A DNA stretch of 12,370 bases, from NCBI GenBank assembly GCA_937893125.1, contig CALBHW010000057.1, positions 1 through 12,370 on the forward strand, written 5' to 3'. The stretch is from an uncultured Clostridia bacterium (lineage in GTDB: Bacteria > Bacillota > Clostridia > Christensenellales > UBA1242). Shown piece by piece: positions 5,214 to 12,370 of this stretch (position 1 is the stretch's first letter; every line of letters starts with the position of its first letter). The position numbers and the translations under genes are program-made. The notes under the pieces were generated by a model. The model ran no database searches. It was given only the letters and a program-made list of their open reading frames with translations, and was not told where the DNA came from.

Positions 5214-8200
5214 ATGCAAAAGATCATTCATAAATATTGCCTAGAGGAAGAAAGTAATGGATTACTTTTAATTGATATGCCTACTGGTAGTGGGAAAACG
5301 CATAATGTAATTGATTTTATTTATAATAACTATAAAAAAAGCAGGAATAAAATTTTTTTTATAACTCCATTAAAGAAAAATTTAAATTATGATGCTTTAA
5401 AAGATAGATTCTTGAAAGATAATAGGAAGATAGAGTTCGATGAAAATGTAGTTTACATAAAAAGCAATATGGATATGCTTTTGGAAAATTTTACGAATGT
5501 TTATAATTCAATTCCTGAGAAGATTAAATTAGACAATGTTACTAAACATATTAAAACATTAGAGGGGATCATCAATTCTAATATCGCAGTTGAATTCAAA
5601 GCTGAAGCCAAAAAGAGCTTAAGAGAAGAGTTCGAGCCTAAATTTAGATCAATTTTGGAAAAATTTGTCGCTTATGATGATAAAGGTAAGAAAAGAGATT
5701 ATGATGAACGACTGAAATTTATAAAAGACAATAATCAATGGATAGAAGTATTATACCCTTCTGTTAAAACTAATGCATCAAAAATTATTTTTATGACGGT
5801 CGACAAATTTCTTTCTATGAATTCAACCATAGTAAAGCCATCTTATACGATATTGAATGATTCTATTGTTGAGGGCTCAACTATATTTATGGATGAATTT
5901 GATTCAGCTAAAGAAAATATTTTAAATGCAATCATTCAAGATTCTCTAAATAGTAAAATTGGTCTATTAGATTTGTTCCGTCAAATTGATGCTGGGTTAA
6001 ATATTTGTGATTTCACTGAAAAGCTTATGACTCCTTCAAAATATACAAAACAGAAGAAAGATGAGGGAAGGAAGTATTATTTTCCAAATGAGATTATTAA
6101 AATATTTAAAAAGAGATTATCTGAATTAAAGTCAAAATACAATTTGCAATATTTATATAAACTTGAAGGAAACCCTAAGAATGATGCTTATTTTTTATTT
6201 CAGGATTATAGATTTATTAGCGTTTTACCAGATGGGAATAATTCTTTAGTAGTGAAATCAAGTTCTGATGAAAAAATTAATAAAATATATCCAACCACTA
6301 ATAATTATAATTCTGATGAACTAAAAAGCGTGTTATCAGAGATAAAAAGCTTTGTAAATTATTTTCAAGTTGGAATAGGTTATATAGCGAACAACTATAG
6401 GCATTTGAAAATAGAACTTAAAGAGGATATGAATTTAATATCTGACGACTCGTGTGTAAAAACTGTTCTTGCCGAGTTCGGTATAGAAGGAATCTATTTA
6501 AACTATTTAACAAAAAGCATCGTGAGAAGAAAGAAGAATAAATCAATTTCTAGTGATAAACTTTTTGATGACTTAGATTTCTCTTGCAATGAAAAAGGTT
6601 TTAGTTATTATAGTATTATTGATAGCGATTCTTTTGATACACAGTCAAAGGTGTATTATATTGCGGTTGATGATAGCCCTGAAAAGATATTAATAGGATT
6701 ATGTAACAAGGCAAAAGTTATAGGTATTTCAGCATCGTCAAATTTGAGAACTAATACCGGCAATTTTGATATAAGATATTTAGAAATAAAATTAGGAACA
6801 AAATTTAAACATTTAACAAAGGAAGAACGGCAACATTTAAAGAATTATTTTTCTAAGCAGATTGAGGGATATAGAAGGGATCAGATAATAACTGAAAAAA
6901 TTGACATATCAGAGATTAACATTGACAAGATAATAGGATCTTATAGTAAGAACATACAAAACAAACTTGAAAAATATTTTAAAAATTTAGATAATCATAA
7001 AAAGATAAGATATTTAAAATTATTTCAATGTATGAAAAATTTTTTATCTAAAGACGAAATTTATTCTTTTTTGTTTTTGACAAGTAAATTATTAAAGGAC
7101 CAAGATTCTAATTTTAATTTCAAATTTGCACAGGATGTATTTAATGATTTAAAACAAGAGTTAAATAAAGTCGCTTATTTTTATAGTATTTATGGGGATT
7201 TAGACTCTTATGAAACAAAAAAAGCAGATATTGAAATGCTTCTAAGTAAGGGTGCTAAAGTGTTCGTTGCATCATCTTATCAAACTCTTGGTGCGGGGCA
7301 AAATATTCAATATAAAATACCAGCCGATTTTAAGAAAAATCGCGATTATTTTTCAATTAATAGCTCTGATTATCAAGATGAGTATAAGGATTTTGATGCT
7401 ATTTATGTAGATAGGCCTACTAATGTCTTTGTAAATATGAATAATAGTGTGGTTGAAGATTCTCAATTTATAAAATTTTTATATCAAGTAAAACAACTAG
7501 AAGATTCAGGAGAGTTGCAAAATGCGGAATGGGATGCTTATAAGTACATAAAGCGTGGGTTTGAAACTTTTTATAATTTAAGGCATTGGTTTTTCCCAAC
7601 TCCTAAGAATTCAATAAATTTAAAATTAAACACTTCAAAAATAATTCAACAAGCAATAGGAAGAATTTGTAGGACAAAAAATAAATCAAAATACATTTTT
7701 ATCTATTATGACGCATTATTAAAAGAAGATTTAAAAGGGGTGAAAAGACATTATAAACATATTTTGCTAAATCCAGAATTTGAGAAACTGCTAGATAATT
7801 TTAATAACGATGGGACTCCTAATATACACCAAGAATTTAATCATAAAGCTCAAGTTATTCAAAATCAAAGTAAGGCTTATATTGGTAAACTTTTAGCGTT
7901 TAAAGATGATAGCCCATATAAATGGGAACAATTAAGAGAACTGGTATTAAAACATCCGACTATTGATATTCCAACAGAAGTGTATAGTGCCTATATTGAG
8001 TTGCCAAAAAACAATAATATATATTTTTTTAACGCAGGAAAAAAAGATTTTTCATTCGTTGAAAACATAGGAGAAATGATTGGAGAAGATTATACTGATT
8101 TGAAAGCCCTTTTAGAAATACCAGAAGTTAAGGAATTTTTTATTCAAAAAGAATATGCTACAACTTTTGAAAAGAAAAAATATATTCTATCCCCGTGTAT

Positions 8201-8594
8201 GTTTAATGATATTTATAAAGGAGCTTTGGGAGAGGTTGTAGGTGAGTTTATTTTAGAATCAAAATTAAATATTTCATTATCTAAAATAAAAAACAACGAA
8301 AAATATGAAAAATTTGATTTTTATAAAAACAACTCATATGTTGATTTTAAAAATTTTACAGGGTTCAAAGATTTGGATAGAAAGAACATGTTGCAACATA
8401 TAAAAGAAAAATTGCAAGAATGTAACGGCAAAAAAGCTTTGATTATTAATATACTTAAGCCTGAAGGAGTCGATCCTGAAATTTTTAAAAATCAAGATGA
8501 TAATATCGTTATTATACCATATTTGTATGATTTAATTACAAAACAATATAATTGGAATGGTTTGTTCGAAATACAAAAATATTTAAGTAATTAA
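5214..8594 (+). CDS. SF2 helicase with C-terminal PD-(D/E)XK nuclease domain
   Basis: Protein of 1126 residues. The SF2 motor motifs run in order: Walker A MPTGSGKT at 22-29, motif Ia FFITPLKKNL at 48-57, a MTVDKFL segment near 194-200, Walker B with DEFD at 227-230, SASS at 506-509, a motif V-like segment ASSYQTLGAGQNIQ at 686-699, and motif VI QQAIGRICR at 812-820. Two long insertions lie between motifs II and V. Near the C-terminus, GEVVGEF (1006-1012), FD (1034-1035) and VDFKNF (1043-1048) fit a PD-(D/E)XK nuclease core with Asp1035, Asp1044 and Lys1046. It would act on DNA or RNA using ATP and possibly cut it. ATG 5214 is chosen over ATG 5196, six codons upstream, because GGAGG lies four bases before it. 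The reading frame is intact and very AT-rich. A phage-defence role is inferred from architecture and neighbours; I cannot assign a named system. Confidence 0.85.
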   Translation: MQKIIHKYCLEEESNGLLLIDMPTGSGKTHNVIDFIYNNYKKSRNKIFFITPLKKNLNYDALKDRFLKDNRKIEFDENVVYIKSNMDMLLENFTNVYNSIPEKIKLDNVTKHIKTLEGIINSNIAVEFKAEAKKSLREEFEPKFRSILEKFVAYDDKGKKRDYDERLKFIKDNNQWIEVLYPSVKTNASKIIFMTVDKFLSMNSTIVKPSYTILNDSIVEGSTIFMDEFDSAKENILNAIIQDSLNSKIGLLDLFRQIDAGLNICDFTEKLMTPSKYTKQKKDEGRKYYFPNEIIKIFKKRLSELKSKYNLQYLYKLEGNPKNDAYFLFQDYRFISVLPDGNNSLVVKSSSDEKINKIYPTTNNYNSDELKSVLSEIKSFVNYFQVGIGYIANNYRHLKIELKEDMNLISDDSCVKTVLAEFGIEGIYLNYLTKSIVRRKKNKSISSDKLFDDLDFSCNEKGFSYYSIIDSDSFDTQSKVYYIAVDDSPEKILIGLCNKAKVIGISASSNLRTNTGNFDIRYLEIKLGTKFKHLTKEERQHLKNYFSKQIEGYRRDQIITEKIDISEINIDKIIGSYSKNIQNKLEKYFKNLDNHKKIRYLKLFQCMKNFLSKDEIYSFLFLTSKLLKDQDSNFNFKFAQDVFNDLKQELNKVAYFYSIYGDLDSYETKKADIEMLLSKGAKVFVASSYQTLGAGQNIQYKIPADFKKNRDYFSINSSDYQDEYKDFDAIYVDRPTNVFVNMNNSVVEDSQFIKFLYQVKQLEDSGELQNAEWDAYKYIKRGFETFYNLRHWFFPTPKNSINLKLNTSKIIQQAIGRICRTKNKSKYIFIYYDALLKEDLKGVKRHYKHILLNPEFEKLLDNFNNDGTPNIHQEFNHKAQVIQNQSKAYIGKLLAFKDDSPYKWEQLRELVLKHPTIDIPTEVYSAYIELPKNNNIYFFNAGKKDFSFVENIGEMIGEDYTDLKALLEIPEVKEFFIQKEYATTFEKKKYILSPCMFNDIYKGALGEVVGEFILESKLNISLSKIKNNEKYEKFDFYKNNSYVDFKNFTGFKDLDRKNMLQHIKEKLQECNGKKALIINILKPEGVDPEIFKNQDDNIVIIPYLYDLITKQYNWNGLFEIQKYLSN

Positions 8595-8661
8595 GAATAT
8601 TCTCTGACGACATCTTTTAAGCATAAGAATTAACTTTTTCAATTTGAGAGATTATGAAGCT

Positions 8662-8907
8662 TCAACAGAAGCACACTTGTTTTTTTACTGTATCCCCTAG
8701 ATTATTTAGGTGTACAATTTTAAACCGGATGTATTTAAACATGTTATACTCAAATTTTCGGCTAATCTCGGTTTTCTTCAGTCGTCCTAAACTGCAAGAA
8801 AACTTTGTAAGTGCTTTAATTTGAGCCTTATTATATGTGCTGTTTTTTTGTCGTAATTTTTGCAAGAATTTAACAGAAATAATTAAAGCCATGGCTGTAT
8901 TAGACAT
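8662..8907 (-). CDS. Doubtful 81-residue hypothetical protein
   Basis: The frame from ATG 8907 to TGA 8662 encodes a basic protein (about 81 residues) with a helical start MSNTAMALIISVKFLQKLRQ and a Lys/Arg-rich middle. I recognise no family. No Shine-Dalgarno sequence precedes the ATG: the bases just upstream are only A and T apart from one C. It lies in a gap with no other gene, so it is not a shadow, but chance is a real alternative in such AT-rich DNA. A worn fragment of a mobile-element gene would also fit. Confidence 0.22.
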   Translation of the reverse strand: MSNTAMALIISVKFLQKLRQKNSTYNKAQIKALTKFSCSLGRLKKTEISRKFEYNMFKYIRFKIVHLNNLGDTVKKQVCFC

Positions 8908-8958
8908 TATAAGAAAAATAAAATTTTATAAAAACCATAACAAAATCAAAAGATTTCA

Positions 8959-8967
8959 TGTTATAAT
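8959..8967 (+). promoter_or_regulatory. Extended -10 promoter for the YobI-like gene
   Basis: TG at 8959-8960, one base, then perfect TATAAT at 8962-8967. The -35 region (AACAAA) is poor, as is usual for extended -10 promoters. The transcript would start near 8974 and carry about 42 bases before ATG 9016, where AAAGGA at 9004-9009 is the ribosome binding site. Confidence 0.6.
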
Positions 8968-9015
8968 AATGGTAACTAAATATTAGAGTATCATTTTAAA
9001 TAAAAAGGATATTTT

Positions 9016-9564
9016 ATGGTTAAAAAAGATATATTATTGGACAACTCTCCAACTATATCAAGTGATTATAATGAAGATGCAAAGATATTAGATCAACAAA
9101 TTAAAAATAGAAATGTTAAGAATATCGCAATAGTCGCAAAACTAGGTGCAGGAAAAAGTAGTTTAATTGAGACGTATTTATATAACTATAGATCAAAAAA
9201 AGAAAATAAAAACGGATTTGTAAAATTATCTTTGTCTACATTTAATGGTAAAGAATATAAAGAAGATGAAATAGAACGTAGTATACTTCAACAATTGCTA
9301 TATAGTCAGAATAAAGAAAAATTACCAAATTCTAAAATTGAAAGGACTAATAAATCTCCATTCTGGAAAAGCTTTTTACTCTCGTTTATCTTAACAATTT
9401 TTGCTATTTCATCTATTTTATTTGGTGTTGAACTTTCTGAAATTGCCTTATTTGAAAATGCTAAGTGGACTAAATTCTTTTTTTTAGGATTGATAATTGT
9501 ATCTTTTGGATGCATAATTTTCAATATGATATATTTTAAATCTTTTAAAAAAAATCAAATATAA
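9016..9564 (+). pseudogene. YobI-like fragment A: P-loop and membrane helices
   Basis: This first open segment (182 residues) has its own promoter and ribosome binding site, so a truncated protein may be made. It holds the Walker A-like sequence AKLGAGKSS at 41-49, where the usual first Gly is Ala. LSLSTFNG at 71-78 and ERSILQQLLY at 87-96 are YobI-like, and hydrophobic helices lie at about 118-137 and 153-174. It ends six codons after an A8 run. The same DNA in the next frame continues smoothly as KYKDFEIETKGNGE. The truncated product would lack Walker B and could not be a normal ATPase. Confidence 0.65.
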
Positions 9565-10132
9565 GGATTTTGAAATTGAGACTAAAGGCAATGGAGAAAC
9601 TAATTCTATAATAAATAAATTAATAGATGAAATCTTGTATTTTTTTGATTGTGTAAATATAGATTTGGTTATTTTTGAAGACTTGGATAGATTAAAATCT
9701 AATGATATAGTTGTCAAACTACGAGAATTAAATACTATTATAAATAATTCAAAAAATAGAAAATGTAAAAAAATAACATTTTTATATGCTTTAAAAAGTG
9801 AAGTTATTGAAGATGTTGAAGAAAGAGCAAAATTCTTTGATTTCATTTTGTCAATAGTGCCAATCGTTAATCCAACAACGACAGGAGAAAAAATAAGAGA
9901 GTTTATTAAAATTGTTAATAATAACGATGGTGACTTGGGGTTATCGGAAGATTATATAAAGGATATATCTCTGTATATACCAGATATGAGAATTTTAAAA
10001 AACACATTTAATGATTATATAATAACAAGAAAAAGAATTGTTAATGAAAAAATAAAAATCGAATTTCAAATGAAAAGTTATTTACATTATCATTGTTTAG
10101 GAATTTATTTCCTGCTGAATATTCTAAATTAG
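9551..10132 (+). pseudogene. YobI-like fragment B: Walker B region
   Basis: Open in frame 2 from the A8 run onward. It carries YFFDCVNIDLVIFEDLDR, with the Walker B acidic pair Glu-Asp near 9677-9682, then KLRELNTIINN, a YALKSE sensor-like segment and DISLYIPDMRILKN. The first ATG in this segment is at 9635 with no ribosome binding site. The last 17 or so codons before the stop at 10132 are out-of-frame noise past the second frameshift. Confidence 0.6.
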
Positions 10133-10497
10133 AAGAAAAAAGTGGGGTTTTGCCAATTCTATTAAATAAAAGAAATTTGTCCAATGTTTTATTGCAAAAA
10201 ATTAATAATGAGATAAATAATTTGGAATCGCTAATTCAGTCTGCAAATAATGAATACTTTACAAATTTTGATGAATTAAAATTGATGTTGAAAGGCGTCT
10301 TTGTAAAATCAGGATATCGCTCAGGAAGTTCGCTAATAAGAATAGATTCTTTAACTTCTCTTGAAAATTTGGATTTTAATAGATTAGAACATCCATTTTA
10401 TTATGGTTGTGCTGTGAATATATCTGAACAAGATTTAGATATAATTTCTTCGGTTAATTTTGAAAAGCGAGAAAAAAAATATAAAGACCAAAGTTGA
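10075..10497 (+). pseudogene. YobI-like fragment C: after the NTPase core
   Basis: Back in frame 1, the text resumes as KLFTLSLFRNLFPAEYSKLE, which fits the YobI segment after the NTPase core and follows directly from fragment B if one A is restored at 10073-10076. The rest is alpha-helical with no motif I recognise. It ends at TGA 10497, shortly after an A8 run. Confidence 0.55.
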
Positions 10498-10696
10498 AGA
10501 AGAAATAAAAGAGATAAAGAATAACATTAATGATCTTAATAAGGATAAACAAACTATTTTAAGTCTTCCATATGAAGTTTTGGTAGATAAATCGGGAATC
10601 CAAAATGTTTTTAATAATGATTATGTGCAAGAAGATAAAGAATTTTCTCAAAAATCCGATCAAATAGAAAATGTTAGGAAGTGGTTGCACGATTGA
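10475..10696 (+). pseudogene. YobI-like fragment D: charged linker
   Basis: In frame 2 the A8 run leads into KNIKTKVEEEIKEIKNN, a coiled-coil-like charged helix, then a helical stretch to TGA at 10694-10696. It continues fragment C if one A is removed. The next frame change must fall before this TGA. Adding one base, for example a T near 10692 or one near 10683, joins it to the KKEDFTDISIVN text that follows. Confidence 0.5.
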
Positions 10697-12270
10697 AAAA
10701 AGAGGATTTTACCGATATATCAATAGTGAATAAATGTATCCTAAAAAATATTCATTTAATAAACGATTCGGACAAGAAGGCAAATCTTATTAAAACTTTG
10801 TCGTCAAGGAATGAAGAGTGCCTCAAATTGCTTTTAACTTTCTTCGCTACTGAAAACGATGATGAAATCATTCAATTGTTGACAATTTTAAAATCAGACA
10901 TAAACTTAGCAGAGAAAATTTTAAAAAGTAATTTGACAGATGACAAAAAAGATTTAATTGTCAATACTCTTCTGAATGTTCAAAATACAAAAGATATAAA
11001 TATAAATAGTTGTCTTGCAAAATATTTTTCAAACAAAAGTGACATTAAATCTTTATTGCAAAATTTTAATTTGGAAAAGATTAAAAATATATTTAGTACT
11101 ATTAAGCCAAAGTTTTCTCAATTAACTAATAAGTTGATCGACAATGAAATAATAGACTTGATTATTGAAAATAATTACTATGAAATCAATATCGAAAACT
11201 TATTTTTTGTGTTGAGGTTAGAAGGAGAAGATTGCAATAAAGTATTAAAAAATGCTCAACAATATATAGAAATGAAAGATTTACTGAAAGACTACATTTC
11301 TAGCAATTTAAATGAATACATCTCAAATATATTGTTAAATGATAGGGTTTTGAATTTAAAAGAAAATTCACTTTTGGCAACAAGTCTAATCCTTAATCCA
11401 GTCATAGATAGTAAATGCAAAGTCTTTTTAATTGAAAAATTTGATATGAACATAGAAAATGTTAGTTTGCTTGACAGATCTCTGTTACAAAGTATTGTAT
11501 TAAATAATAAAATAGAACCAACATGGTTCAATATCCAATTTGTATTTGAAAATTTAGAAGATAAAAATATATTACTTGAATTTATTCAAAATAATCATGA
11601 AGCAATGTCAAATATTTCTATTTCATCAGATAATAAAGAACTTTTGTTATATCTTGTAAATAATATAAATGATGAAGAAATTTTAAAATGCTTATTGGGT
11701 AAAATAGCAACCCCATTTAATTTAAAAGATGTAACGAATACTAAAAAGGCTTTAATAGTTCTGAATGCTAATAAAATAACATTTTGTGAAACGGATTTTA
11801 ACATTCTGGTCAAAAATAATGATTTGTTGGTTGAGTACCTATGTCATTTTGAAAAACAAATTATTCAGAATATGATGTCATTTTTTACTGGTGACATATG
11901 TTCAGAAACGCTTAATGTCATATTGCTAAACAATCTAATTTCAGTAGCTCTAAAGCAAAAAATTATAATTCAGTTTTCCAATAAAGTAAAAATTGTTGGA
12001 TTTGAAAAAGAATATGCAGATTTACTGAAAAATAATAATATTTATATTAAACAAGATATTTTATTCCAATTTGTAAAGACGGGAGATGAAATAGATAAAT
12101 TCCCATTGATATGTTTAACAGAGTTTAATTACTCGGATCCAAATACTTTGATTCAAATAAAAGATTTGTTAAAAATTTTCATGGAAAGGTTTGCTAATTT
12201 TTTTGAGAAGAAAAAACGTACGGCAAATAAAATAATCAAAATTTTTAGACGAACATGCTTTTTAAATTGA
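10681..12270 (+). pseudogene. YobI-like fragment E: C-terminal helical repeats
   Basis: The longest segment, 529 codons from a GTG at 10681 without a ribosome binding site. It is almost entirely helical, with repeated LL..N/LLNN/NN-type helix pairs that look like a HEAT-like solenoid, as in the C-terminal half of YobI proteins. True coding probably ends near 12240. Beyond an A4T5 run the other frame reads FLDEHAF then, past TAA at 12263-12265, IDYRTKTIKLLVKMSLM to TGA at 12317-12319, which looks more like a genuine protein end than this frame's RRTCFLN. Confidence 0.6.
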
Positions 12271-12370
12271 TTACCGGACAAAAACGATAAAACTACTTGT
12301 CAAAATGAGCTTAATGTGATACATTGAGTATGGAATATTTGAAGGAAAAACGACTAGTTTATTTATACTT

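Larger units (their letters stand above)
8595..9015. other. Intergenic gap between helicase and NTPase genes
   Basis: This 421-base gap has no convincing gene or clear terminator for the helicase. AGAATATTCT at 8595-8604 is a perfect palindrome, but no T-run follows. A weak minus-strand reading frame (8662-8907) fills much of it, and the promoter for the downstream gene is near 8962. Together with the separate promoter, the gap says the helicase and NTPase genes are neighbours but not one tight operon. Confidence 0.5.
9016..12319 (+). pseudogene. YobI-like membrane P-loop NTPase, multiply frameshifted
   Basis: One original gene of roughly 1,090 codons now reads in alternating frames. Its parts appear in the right order for the YobI P-loop NTPase family: P-loop LGAGKSS, LSLSTFNG, the ERSILQQLLYS helix, two membrane helices, Walker B LVIFEDLDR, KLRELNTIINN, FLYALKSE, FFDFILSIVPIVNP, then DISLYIPDMRILKN and a long helical C-terminal part. 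Frame changes are placed near 9547-9554 (A8, one base gained), 10073-10076 (A4, one lost), 10472-10479 (A8, one gained), 10675-10693 (one lost) and 12237-12246 (one gained). TAA at 12263-12265 also interrupts the final frame, which then stops at 12317-12319. Family members are ATP-driven membrane proteins of poorly known function. As it stands no full protein can be made without several frameshifts; assembly error is the main alternative. Confidence 0.75.

Noticed and set aside
8662..8907. Transposase remnant in the gap before the NTPase gene
   Set aside because: No catalytic motif, terminal inverted repeat or target duplication is visible. It is kept only as a doubtful reading frame.
9540..10700. 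Programmed ribosomal frameshifting to make the full NTPase
   Set aside because: It would need at least four or five separate shifts of both directions in one gene, which no known recoded gene does.

Overview
The window looks like a low-GC Bacillota chromosome, probably from an uncultured gut-type Bacilli or Clostridia lineage. The reasons are strong AGGAGG-type ribosome binding sites, some TTG starts, TATAAT promoters, U-tailed hairpin terminators and a BspA-like leucine-rich-repeat surface protein. UGA is used as an ordinary stop, for example in the ATGA overlap of the ABC transporter genes, so this is the standard bacterial code and not the Mycoplasma code.

Layout. 1-1700 holds a promoter, a secreted or membrane-anchored BspA-like protein gene and two terminator-like hairpins. 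1772-3615 is a two-gene ABC-2 exporter operon (ATPase plus six-helix permease), visibly richer in G+C than the rest. 3716-4015 is a small four-cysteine CPCC-family protein gene with its own terminator. 4016-5195 is an accessory intergenic zone. It contains a bidirectional terminator, an isolated mini-CRISPR unit (two 36-nt repeats of type II style, starting GTTTTAG on the minus strand, around one 30-nt spacer), a cluster of hairpins, and a minus-strand operon. That operon encodes a small basic protein broken by one in-frame TAA and a PemK/MazF-like protein, and a long minus-strand hairpin with a U tail precedes it. 5214-8594 encodes a large SF2 helicase with an apparent C-terminal PD-(D/E)XK nuclease domain. 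9016-12319 is a YobI-like membrane P-loop NTPase gene broken into five main open segments by frameshifts, plus a displaced C-terminal tail.

How the parts may fit together. The right two thirds look like an AT-rich accessory or defence island: helicase-nuclease, membrane NTPase, toxin-like gene and CRISPR-like unit, with no cas gene in view. The helicase-nuclease is intact, while the neighbouring NTPase and the toxin's partner gene are damaged, so at least part of the island seems to be decaying. The most unusual items are the orphan mini-CRISPR beside the toxin-like operon and the helicase-nuclease next to a YobI-like NTPase. Neither is identified here as a named system; that link is inference from motifs and gene order.
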